From Myxococcota bacterium (GTDB lineage: Bacteria > Myxococcota_A > UBA9160 > PR03): a stretch of DNA of 5,182 nt. Where the stretch lies: assembly GCA_025453505.1 (NCBI GenBank), contig JALOQG010000227.1, positions 1-5,182 of the forward strand, read 5' to 3'. Shown here piece after piece: positions 1 to 4,382 of the stretch (positions are counted from its first letter, which is position 1; each line of letters begins with the position of its first letter). The notes beneath the pieces were generated by a model. It was not told where the DNA came from and did no database searches. It saw only the letters and a program-made list of their open reading frames with translations. A program made the translations under genes and the position numbers.

Positions 1-130
1 AGCCGATCGCGTTGACGGCGAGGGTGCCCCACGGAAAGCCCGTTCCCGCGCGTGCCTGCACCCAGCCGCCCACTTCGTAGCGGAGCAGCGCGCCGAGTCC
101 GCCGCCCATGAACACCAGCAGCCACGTCAT
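1..130 (-). CDS. crcB: Fluoride channel FluC/CrcB, N-terminal part (runs off left edge)
   Basis: The reverse strand from ATG at 130-128 encodes 43 residues before the window ends, so the gene is partial. Two stretches match the family: GGGLGALLRY (residues 9-18), the glycine-rich first helix with the conserved RY, and FPWGTLAVNAIG (32-43), the second-helix motif with the conserved Asn (N40). FluC proteins are small four-helix inner-membrane proteins that form antiparallel dimers and export fluoride; only about the first third is visible. No Shine-Dalgarno sequence precedes the ATG. Instead a -10-like TAGAGT lies 8 nt upstream, so the mRNA may be nearly leaderless. No fluoride riboswitch is visible in the short gap to tRNA-Cys. 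The family call rests on these two motifs; function is inferred from the family. Confidence 0.88.
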   Translation of the reverse strand, partial: MTWLLVFMGGGLGALLRYEVGGWVQARAGTGFPWGTLAVNAIG

Positions 131-138
131 GGCGGCGC

Positions 139-144
139 ACTCTA
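139..144 (-). promoter_or_regulatory. Putative -10 element of crcB
   Basis: On the minus strand this reads TAGAGT within GGCTAGAGTGCGCCGCC, immediately before the crcB ATG (8 nt between the hexamer and the start codon). It shares the GCTAnnGTGCGC core with the likely promoters of tRNA-Cys and tRNA-Thr in this window. No convincing -35 box is seen at 16-18 nt spacing. At this spacing transcription would start within about 2 nt of the start codon. Confidence 0.42.
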
Positions 145-182
145 GCCGAGCCAGACGGGGGATCCGCCCGGCTCGCGGCGTC

Positions 183-191
183 TGCTAACGT
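183..191 (+). promoter_or_regulatory. Putative extended -10 of tRNA-Cys
   Basis: TGCTAACGT has an extended -10 TG followed by TAACGT (186-191), then a GC-rich discriminator GCGCGCC. The predicted start near 198 would give an 11-nt leader before the mature tRNA end at 209. A matching -35 is not evident. The core GCTAnnGTGCGC recurs before tRNA-Thr and crcB. Confidence 0.42.
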
Positions 192-208
192 GCGCGCCTC
201 ACCGCCGA

Positions 209-283
209 GGCCCGGTGGGTGAATGGCTTAGCCAGCGGACTGCAAATCCGTTTATGCCGGTTCGATTCCGGCCCGGGCCTCCA
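209..283 (+). tRNA. tRNA-Cys(GCA)
   Basis: A full cloverleaf is visible. The 7-bp acceptor stem is GGCCCGG (209-215) with CCGGGCC (273-279). The anticodon stem GCGGA/TCCGT flanks loop CTGCAAA with anticodon GCA at 242-244. The T arm is GCCGG-TTCGATT-CCGGC (256-272). The discriminator base is U (280), the hallmark of cysteine tRNAs, and CCA is encoded at 281-283. It decodes UGC and UGU. The gene stands alone between crcB and the glycosyltransferase gene, divergent from the former and convergent with the latter. Confidence 0.96.
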
Positions 284-346
284 GTTCCGACTCTCGCCGC
301 TCGCCGTCGGCTCGCTACGCGGGAACGATGGTTGAGCTCCGATCGG

Positions 347-357
347 GCCCTATGGGC
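347..357. terminator. Weak hairpin in the convergent gap tRNA-Cys / glycosyltransferase
   Basis: GCCC-TAT-GGGC forms a 4-bp stem with a 3-nt loop between the tRNA-Cys 3' end and the glycosyltransferase stop codon, where transcripts from both strands must end. There is no T tract on either strand, so intrinsic termination is only a guess from position. An alternative pairing is GTTCC (284-288) with GGAAC (322-326). Nothing else is seen in this gap of about 80 bases. Confidence 0.18.
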
Positions 358-366
358 GAGCGGGGA

Positions 367-1143
367 TCAGGACGCGTTGCGCGTCGGCTCCAGCCGTTTC
401 CCGTCCTTCGCGAAGATCGGGAAGCTTCCGAGACCGCGACGCTGCGCGAAGAGCTGCCACGCGGTGCGCAGGCAGCCGAGTCCGTAGGTGACCGAGCGCG
501 AGAAGTTGATCGACGACGCTTCGGCGAAGTAGACCGTCGGGCACGAGATCTCGCCGATCGAGAACTCGAAGTACATCACCTGCGCCAGCATCTGGTTGTC
601 GAAGACGAAGTCGTCGGAGTTCTCGAGCAGCGGAAGCGTCTCGAGCACGGCGCGCGAGAATGCGCGATAGCCGGTGTGGAACTCCGAGAGCTTCGACCCC
701 GAGAGCATGTTCTGGGTCATCGTGAGGAAGCGGTTCGACACGTACTTGTAGAGCGGCATGCCGCCCTGTCGCGCACGACCGCCGAGGATGCGCGAGCCGA
801 GCACGACGTCGTAGGGGCCGTCCACGATCATCGCCACCATCGCGGCGATCAGCTTCGGCGTGTACTGATAGTCCGGGTGAAGCATGACGGTGACGTCGGC
901 ACCGTGTCGTAGCGCTTCCGTGTAGCAGGTCTTCTGGTTGCCGCCGTAGCCGCGATTCTGGCCGTGGACGAACGTCTTCAAGCCGAGCCGGCGCGCGACC
1001 TCGGCGGTCTCGTCGCCGCTCGCGTCGTCCACCACGATGACTTCGTCCACGAGGTCGAGCGGGACTTCGCGCCAGGTCCGCTCGAGGGTTCGCGCCGCGT
1101 TGTACGCGGGCATCACGACGACGATCTTGTTCCCGTGGAACAT
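367..1143 (-). CDS. Glycosyltransferase family 2 (GT-A fold, DPM1-like, soluble)
   Basis: The protein has 258 residues and transfers a sugar from a nucleotide-sugar donor, probably in cell-envelope glycan or lipid-linked sugar synthesis; donor and acceptor cannot be told from sequence. The GT-A motifs appear in order: VVVMPAYNAARTL (8-20), donor-binding VVDDASGDET (37-46), NRGYGGNQ (63-70), HPDYQYTP (89-96) where the family's metal-binding D-x-D-like site lies, GSRILGG (116-122), and the acceptor-side HTGYRAFS (156-163) with SDDFVFDNQ (176-184). The C-terminal hydrophobic helices of GtrB- or Dpm-type enzymes are absent, and no signal peptide is seen, so it is probably cytosolic. No Shine-Dalgarno sequence precedes the ATG; a -10-like GATAGT lies 7 nt upstream, suggesting a leaderless transcript. 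It stands alone between two tRNA genes, with no other glycan genes nearby. Family assignment is strong; the pathway is unknown. Confidence 0.92.
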   Translation of the reverse strand: MFHGNKIVVVMPAYNAARTLERTWREVPLDLVDEVIVVDDASGDETAEVARRLGLKTFVHGQNRGYGGNQKTCYTEALRHGADVTVMLHPDYQYTPKLIAAMVAMIVDGPYDVVLGSRILGGRARQGGMPLYKYVSNRFLTMTQNMLSGSKLSEFHTGYRAFSRAVLETLPLLENSDDFVFDNQMLAQVMYFEFSIGEISCPTVYFAEASSINFSRSVTYGLGCLRTAWQLFAQRRGLGSFPIFAKDGKRLEPTRNAS

Positions 1144-1158
1144 CGGGGCGACTATCCT
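1130..1158 (+). promoter_or_regulatory. Putative promoter of tRNA-Leu
   Basis: The -10 candidate TATCCT (1153-1158) lies 17 nt downstream of a weak -35 TTCCCG (1130-1135). The predicted start near 1165 gives a 9-nt leader before the tRNA at 1174. The -35 lies inside the first codons of the divergent glycosyltransferase gene, and the -10 overlaps the -10 candidate of that gene on the other strand. Confidence 0.35.
1151..1156 (-). promoter_or_regulatory. Putative -10 element of the glycosyltransferase gene
   Basis: The minus strand reads GATAGT followed by CGCCCCG and then ATG, a 7-nt gap. A standard -10 to start-site distance would put the first transcribed base at or within 1 nt of the A of the start codon. 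No -35 of TTGACA type is present, because the spaced position falls in the tRNA-Leu acceptor stem. The absence of any Shine-Dalgarno sequence fits a leaderless mRNA. Confidence 0.42.
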
Positions 1159-1173
1159 CGCGGCGCTTCGGGC

Positions 1174-1259
1174 GCCCGGGTGGCGGAACCGGTAGACGCG
1201 GGCGACTTAAAATCGCCGGGCCATTGGCCGTGCAGGTTCGAGTCCTGCCCCGGGCACCA
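1174..1259 (+). tRNA. tRNA-Leu(TAA)
   Basis: This is an 86-nt class II tRNA. The acceptor stem is GCCCGGG (1174-1180) with CCCGGGC (1249-1255), discriminator A (1256) and encoded CCA (1257-1259). The anticodon stem GGCGA/TCGCC encloses loop CTTAAAA with anticodon TAA at 1208-1210, reading UUA and, by wobble, UUG. The long variable arm has a perfect GGCC-ATT-GGCC stem (1219-1229). The T arm is GCAGG-TTCGAGT-CCTGC. UUA should be a rare codon in a genome of this GC content. The gene is divergent from the glycosyltransferase with only 30 nt between them. Confidence 0.96.
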
Positions 1260-1264
1260 GGAAC

Positions 1265-1279
1265 TCCCCATGGCGGGGA
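1265..1279. terminator. Possible bidirectional hairpin between tRNA-Leu and the convergent hypothetical gene
   Basis: TCCCC-ATGGC-GGGGA forms a perfect 5-bp GC-rich stem with a 5-nt loop. It sits just after the tRNA-Leu CCA end and just past the stop codon of the converging gene. There is no T run on either strand, so classical intrinsic termination is uncertain; position is the main argument. The downstream CCCC at 1283-1286 could compete for the same GGGG. Confidence 0.25.
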
Positions 1280-1591
1280 TCACCCCAGACTCAGCTGCCG
1301 GCGCAGGACGGCGCGCACTTCGTCGATCGCGAGCAGCTCTTCGAGGGCGTCGCGATCGAGGAGCGTGGTGCGCTGGTAGCCGAGTTCGGGCACTTCGAGT
1401 TCGAGGCGGAATACCTCGCGCGGCGTCGTGAACACGCGCCGGATCCGCAGGCCGTGCTCGCCCGCGAGGATCTGCGTGCGCAACGAGTCGATCAGCTTGC
1501 GCGTGCGGCGCTCGCTGCGCAGCTCGGGCTCCGCAAAATCCTCGTAGGAACGCTGTCGGCTCGCGATCTTGTAACTGCCGGGGGGACGCAT
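1280..1591 (-). CDS. Hypothetical protein, 103 residues, unrecognised family
   Basis: I do not recognise this protein. From ATG at 1591 it is charged and soluble, with no signal peptide or membrane segment. Residues about 15-46 look helical and rich in Arg and Glu. A beta-rich middle follows (RIRRVFTTP, then FRLELEVPELGYQRTTLL, about 49-78) and a C-terminal helix (about 79-100). The regular hydrophobic pattern supports a real folded protein rather than a chance reading frame. It lies 35 nt downstream of pilZ on the same strand, so cotranscription is possible. It may also have its own promoter: TTGATC over the pilZ stop and TATCCT 9 nt before the ATG. There is no Shine-Dalgarno sequence; the bases before the ATG are pyrimidine-rich. 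An in-frame TTG overlapping the pilZ stop is an alternative start. Confidence 0.72.
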   Translation of the reverse strand: MRPPGSYKIASRQRSYEDFAEPELRSERRTRKLIDSLRTQILAGEHGLRIRRVFTTPREVFRLELEVPELGYQRTTLLDRDALEELLAIDEVRAVLRRQLSLG

Positions 1592-1600
1592 GGAGGGCGG

Positions 1601-1630
1601 AGGATACCCGTCGCTCGCTGGGAGGATCAA
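1601..1630 (-). promoter_or_regulatory. Putative promoter of the 103-residue protein gene
   Basis: On the minus strand TTGATC (1630-1625) and TATCCT (1606-1601) are separated by 18 nt, each matching the sigma-70 consensus at 4 of 6 positions. The -35 overlaps the TGA stop of pilZ. The -10 ends 9 nt before the ATG, so the transcript would have an untranslated leader of about 2 nt. This would separate expression of the small gene from pilZ. Confidence 0.38.
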
Positions 1631-2022
1631 GCCGAAAGCGGCGCCGGGTCGGGCGCGACGAGGAATCGTTCGAGGCGCGTCATCTGCTCGGGCGAGCCGC
1701 CGAGGAACTCGATCCCGAGACCGCTCGCATCGCTCGGTACACCGATGTCGAGCCGCGCCCACGCGACGCGCGCGATTGCCTCGAAGCCGCGGCCGTCGGG
1801 CAGGTCGATCTCGAGCAGCACGCGGCGTCCGGGCGCGAGCGGCTCGCGAGAGCGGATGCGTGCGCCACCGCGCGAGACGTCGGCGACGGTTTCCTCGAAC
1901 GAGCGGAAGAAGGGCCGGCCGGTGAAACGATCGATCTCGGGGTCGATCGTCGAGAGACGGATCGGCAGCGCGAGCGCGAGGCGCGGATGGCGACGTCTTT
2001 CGAGATGGGAGTCGTGGTTCAT
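1627..2022 (-). CDS. PilZ domain protein (c-di-GMP receptor type)
   Basis: This 131-residue protein is essentially a stand-alone PilZ domain, a cytosolic beta-barrel that usually binds cyclic di-GMP and controls motility, exopolysaccharide or secretion through a partner. Both ligand motifs are visible: RxxxR near the N terminus (R10 and R14 in ERRRHPR) and DxSxxG (D48, S50, G53 in VADVSRGG). The barrel strands follow, with LAPGRRVLLEIDLP (62-75) and GLGIEFLG (101-108), and a closing helix PEQMTRLERFL (111-121). Loop residues 24-43 before the DxSxxG strand are longer than in the shortest PilZ domains. Start choice: ATG at 2022 has a strong AGGAGGG ribosome binding site 6 nt upstream and places the RxxxR motif where the family has it; the frame stays open further upstream to 2139 without support. 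It is divergent from the DUF4388 gene across 156 nt. Confidence 0.93.
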   Translation of the reverse strand: MNHDSHLERRRHPRLALALPIRLSTIDPEIDRFTGRPFFRSFEETVADVSRGGARIRSREPLAPGRRVLLEIDLPDGRGFEAIARVAWARLDIGVPSDASGLGIEFLGGSPEQMTRLERFLVAPDPAPLSA

Positions 2023-2028
2023 CGGGAG

Positions 2029-2035
2029 CCCTCCT
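2029..2035 (-). promoter_or_regulatory. Ribosome binding site fixing the pilZ start
   Basis: The minus strand reads AGGAGGG, a near-perfect Shine-Dalgarno sequence 6 nt before ATG at 2022. It rules out the longer reading frame starting at 2139. It also contrasts with the absence of any such site before the two other complete minus-strand genes. Confidence 0.85.
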
Positions 2036-2067
2036 GCGGGCGCGCATCGGTGCGACGCGACGGCAGC

Positions 2068-2077
2068 TTGAGCGCAA
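2068..2077. promoter_or_regulatory. Near-palindrome in the pilZ / DUF4388 divergent intergenic region
   Basis: TTGAGCGCAA is symmetric except for its central-flanking positions (TTGnGCnCAA) and sits midway in the 156-nt region between the two divergent start codons. It could be an operator half-site pair or the -35 (TTGAGC) of the rightward gene. No good -10 is found at 16-18 nt, so the promoters of this region remain unidentified. Confidence 0.15.
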
Positions 2078-2166
2078 CGGACCGGCAACGAGAGCGACGT
2101 CGCAGCGTGCGTTCGAGCCGCAGATGGCGTCTCAAGCACGCGACGTCAGGGGTCGAAGGAGAGGCA

Positions 2167-2173
2167 GGGGGAG
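2167..2173 (+). promoter_or_regulatory. Ribosome binding site fixing the DUF4388 gene start
   Basis: GGGGGAG lies 5 nt before ATG at 2179. It supports this start over the upstream in-frame ATG at 1987, which would overlap the pilZ coding region on the other strand and add 64 low-complexity, Arg-rich residues. Confidence 0.7.
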
Positions 2174-2178
2174 CAGCG

Positions 2179-3456
2179 ATGGCGGACGCGGTGGCAGGAG
2201 ACACGAATGCGACGGGCCTGCCTCTCGGCGAAGAGCTGCGCATCGCGCTCGGCGTCGATTCCGGAGAACGCGTGACGCTACGCGCGCGCAACGCGCGCAC
2301 GCTGCTGCTCGAGCGCCACCGGGCCGGCGACGTCGCGCTCCCGGCCGATCGCGATCTCGCGCTCTGCGCCGATCTGCGTGCCTTCCCGGTGGCCGAAGTC
2401 TTCCGCTGGCTTCACGCCGCCGGCAAGTCGGGTCTGCTGCTCTTCGCGAACGAGGATCACGGCAAGACGGTGTGGTTGAATCGCGGCGAGGTCGTGTTCG
2501 CGGCATCGAACCAGCGCATCGATCGGCTCGGTCATTCGCTGGTACGCGCGGGCGTTCTCTCGCTCGAACAGCTGCGCGAGGCCGAACGCGGCTACCGGCG
2601 CGGCGAGCGCTTCGGCAAGACCCTGGTCGAGCGCGGGCTGCTGACGCCGCGCGCCCTGTGGGCGGGACTCCAGCGCCAGGTGGAGGAGATCGTCCGCTCT
2701 CTCTTCTCGTATCGCTCCGGCTCGCTCTTCTTCTGGGACGGCGAGGTACAGCCCGACAACGTGGTGCGGCTCGACCTCCCGACGCAGCGCCTGGTGCAGG
2801 AGGGCATGCACTGGAGCGACGAACTCGATCGCTTCGTCGCCGCGTTGGCGGATCCGAGGGTCCGACTCGAGGCGACGCCCGGACGGCGCGAGTCGACGTC
2901 CGGGACCGAGCGGCTGCTCTTCGATGCGCTGGCCGAGGAGGCCGCCTTTGCATCGGTGTGTCGGCGCGTCGGGCTCGACGAACCCACGGCGGCTCGCACG
3001 CTCCAACTCCTGCATCGTGCCGGTGCGGTGAGGATCCGCAGGAACTCCGAAGACCCCGATCTCACGCAGCGCGTGCGGCGCGACGATCCCGTCGAGCGGC
3101 TGCGCACGCAGGTGCGGAACGCAGCGAAGCTGCTCTCGGAGCTCGCCGCACCGATTGTCGCGGCCGAAGGTCCCGGGGCGCTGCGCGAGCGATTCCGTTC
3201 CGCGGTCGAGGAGGTCGCCTCGCGACATCCGGGCCTGCTCGCGGGCGTCGAGCCCGGTCCGGATGCCACGCTCGACGTCGATGTCCTGGTCGAGCGCGCG
3301 GCCGCGCTGGCGCCCGAGGGTGCCCGCCAGGTGCACGATGCGCTCGACGCGCTGCTCGACTACCTCGAGTTCGAGCTGATGAATCATCCCGGCGTGAAGG
3401 ACGGCGAGGCGGCGCTCCGTCTGCTCGCCCCGCTGCGCGCTAGCCTGCGCGATTGA
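2179..3456 (+). CDS. DUF4388 (PATAN-type) protein with AbrB-like N terminus and winged-helix-like region
   Basis: The 425-residue protein has no signal peptide or membrane segment. Residues about 13-46 (LPLGEELRIALGVDSGERV and onward) resemble an AbrB/SpoVT swapped-hairpin half. Residues about 62-190 are the DUF4388 domain: DLRAFPVAEVFRWLHAAGKS, then GLLLF, VWLNRGEVVFA, LGHSLVRAGVL, and the closing SGSLFFWDGE. Residues about 245-288 look like a winged helix (LLFDALAEEAAFASVCRRVG, then AARTLQLLHRAGAVRIRR). Residues 304-425 are helical, with GLLAGVEPGPDATLDVDVL and ALDALLDYLEFEL, like the C-terminal module of other deltaproteobacterial DUF4388 proteins. DUF4388 proteins are associated with signalling, gliding and type IV pilus regulation; no enzymatic residues are seen. 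The gene is divergent from pilZ, and rlmB follows after 42 nt. The DUF4388 assignment is firm; the terminal domain calls are pattern-based. Confidence 0.88.
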   Translation: MADAVAGDTNATGLPLGEELRIALGVDSGERVTLRARNARTLLLERHRAGDVALPADRDLALCADLRAFPVAEVFRWLHAAGKSGLLLFANEDHGKTVWLNRGEVVFAASNQRIDRLGHSLVRAGVLSLEQLREAERGYRRGERFGKTLVERGLLTPRALWAGLQRQVEEIVRSLFSYRSGSLFFWDGEVQPDNVVRLDLPTQRLVQEGMHWSDELDRFVAALADPRVRLEATPGRRESTSGTERLLFDALAEEAAFASVCRRVGLDEPTAARTLQLLHRAGAVRIRRNSEDPDLTQRVRRDDPVERLRTQVRNAAKLLSELAAPIVAAEGPGALRERFRSAVEEVASRHPGLLAGVEPGPDATLDVDVLVERAAALAPEGARQVHDALDALLDYLEFELMNHPGVKDGEAALRLLAPLRASLRD

Positions 3457-3459
3457 CTC

Positions 3460-3490
3460 CTTCCGGATCCGGCTCGCTCCGAGTCGGAAG
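3460..3490 (+). promoter_or_regulatory. Inverted repeat enclosing the rlmB ribosome binding site
   Basis: CTTCCG (3460-3465) can pair with CGGAAG (3485-3490), a 6-bp stem with a 19-nt loop. The 3' arm contains GGAAG (3486-3490), the likely Shine-Dalgarno sequence of rlmB, 8 nt before its ATG. Pairing would hide the site. Ribosomes finishing the upstream gene (stop at 3454-3456) would reach close to the 5' arm, which could give translational coupling. The loop holds half of a second palindrome, CCGGATCCGG (3463-3472), which competes. Confidence 0.3.
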
Positions 3491-3498
3491 CGATCCGG

Positions 3499-4338
3499 AT
3501 GCCGGAGTGGTCGAGAGGTCGTCCAGGCGTGCGTCCCCGAGTGCGATCCTCCGGCGACGCGTCGCGTCCCGACCGCGAGCTGCTGATCGGCGTCCATCCG
3601 GTACGCGAGGCGCTGCGCGCGGGTCGCCGGGTCTTCCACCGCCTCGTGCTCCGCGGGCAGGAGCGCATGCCTCGGCCCGAGCTCGCGCAGCTGATCGAGT
3701 CGGCGCGGTCGATCTCCCTGGCGGTAGAGGAATGGGAGCCGGATCGTTTCGAGCGACTCGTACCCCCGGGATTGCCCCATCAGGGGGTGGCGCTCGAGGC
3801 GGGACCCCTGCCGGACGTCGAGGTCGCCGAGCTGGGCGCTCGAGCCGGCGCTCGTTCCTGGTTGATCGCGCTGGACGGGATCGAGGACCCGCAGAACCTC
3901 GGTGCAATCCTGCGCGTGGCGGAGGCTGCGGGCGTCGCGGGCGCATTGGTGCCCGAGCGCCGGGCCGCGCCGCTGACCCCCGCGGTCGCGCGCGCCAGCG
4001 CGGGCGCGCTCGAACACGTGCCCGTCGCGTCGGTGACCAACTTGACCCGTGCGCTCGAAGAGCTCAAACGCGATCACGGCTACTGGGTCCACGCGGCCGA
4101 CTCGAATGCAGGGGACGACCTCTACCAACTCCCCGACAAGCTGCTCGAGGGGCGCCTCGTCCTCGTCCTCGGAGCGGAGGGGAAGGGGGTCCGGCCCGGC
4201 GTCAGGGCGGCGGTGGACGTATTCGTGCACATTCCGATGGCCGGCCGCATCGGATCGCTCAACGTCGCGGCTGCCGCTGCGGTGGTCCTCTTCGAGTGGG
4301 GCCGCCGAGCCCGCCTGCGAGACGGGGAGCGGGGTTGA
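3499..4338 (+). CDS. rlmB: 23S rRNA (guanosine-2'-O)-methyltransferase RlmB (SPOUT/TrmH family)
   Basis: This 279-residue enzyme matches RlmB, which uses S-adenosylmethionine to 2'-O-methylate a guanosine in the 23S rRNA peptidyl-transferase region (G2251 in E. coli). The N-terminal L30e-like RNA-binding domain starts at LLIGVHPVREAL (28-39), and HQGVAL (94-99) matches the family's HQGI-type motif. The SPOUT knot motifs are complete: DGIEDPQNLGAILRVAEAAG (126-145; N133 and R139 align with E. coli N108 and R114), LVLGAEGKGV (222-231; E227), and IPMAGRIGSLNVAAAAAVVL (245-264; S253, N255). The family-typical ASAGALEHVPVASVTNL (166-182) is present. It is about 30 residues longer than E. coli RlmB, because of 27 residues before the conserved domain and a short tail. 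ATG at 3499 has GGAAG 8 nt upstream; in-frame GTG codons at residues 11 and 15 are alternative starts. It probably forms a transcription unit with the DUF4388 gene. Its stop overlaps the -35 box of the downstream tRNA promoter. Confidence 0.93.
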   Translation: MPEWSRGRPGVRPRVRSSGDASRPDRELLIGVHPVREALRAGRRVFHRLVLRGQERMPRPELAQLIESARSISLAVEEWEPDRFERLVPPGLPHQGVALEAGPLPDVEVAELGARAGARSWLIALDGIEDPQNLGAILRVAEAAGVAGALVPERRAAPLTPAVARASAGALEHVPVASVTNLTRALEELKRDHGYWVHAADSNAGDDLYQLPDKLLEGRLVLVLGAEGKGVRPGVRAAVDVFVHIPMAGRIGSLNVAAAAAVVLFEWGRRARLRDGERG

Positions 4339-4362
4339 GCGCCTCGGCTGCGGGGCTATAGT
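4335..4362 (+). promoter_or_regulatory. Promoter of the tRNA-Thr-Tyr-Gly-Thr-tuf cluster
   Basis: This is the best promoter in the window. The -35 is TTGAGC (4335-4340, 4 of 6 to consensus), the spacer is 16 nt, and the -10 is TATAGT (4357-4362, 5 of 6). A discriminator beginning GCGCC follows, of the kind associated with stringently controlled stable-RNA promoters. The predicted start near 4369 gives a 14-nt leader before the tRNA at 4383. The -35 overlaps the TGA stop of rlmB (4336-4338). Confidence 0.72.
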
Positions 4363-4382
4363 GCGCCGATCGCCAAGGTCAA

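Noticed and set aside
328..912. A 194-codon plus-strand frame opposite the glycosyltransferase
   Set aside because: The translation is dominated by Arg, Glu and His with no family motif, while the minus strand carries intact GT2 motifs.
1592..2077. Extension of the 103-residue protein to a 265-residue protein starting at 2077
   Set aside because: The added part overlaps pilZ in another frame of the same strand, is Arg/Pro-rich and has no domain. ATG at 1591 begins where the sequence becomes protein-like.
2023..2139. Longer PilZ protein starting at 2139
   Set aside because: The 39 extra residues have no signal peptide or domain features, and a strong ribosome binding site sits directly before ATG 2022.
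1987..2178. Longer DUF4388 protein starting at 1987
   Set aside because: The extra 64 residues are Arg/Ser-rich, overlap the pilZ 5' end on the opposite strand, and lack a ribosome binding site; ATG 2179 has GGGGGAG before it.
3463..3472. Perfect 10-bp palindrome CCGGATCCGG as an operator or terminator
   Set aside because: It has no loop and no T run, and GATCCGG-type strings are common in this GC-rich sequence. Kept only as a competing fold near rlmB.
3461..3518. Circularly permuted or complete tRNA around the rlmB start (TCCGGAT upstream, tRNA-Ser-like segment downstream)
   Set aside because: No T arm (GGTTCGAATCC type), anticodon arm or CCA end can be found on either side, so a functional tRNA is not supported.
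2278..4230. A 650-codon open frame on the minus strand
   Set aside because: It lies antisense to the DUF4388 gene and rlmB, which both have clear domain motifs and ribosome binding sites. Its translation is Arg-, Gln- and His-rich with no recognisable domain. It is the usual long shadow frame of high-GC coding DNA.
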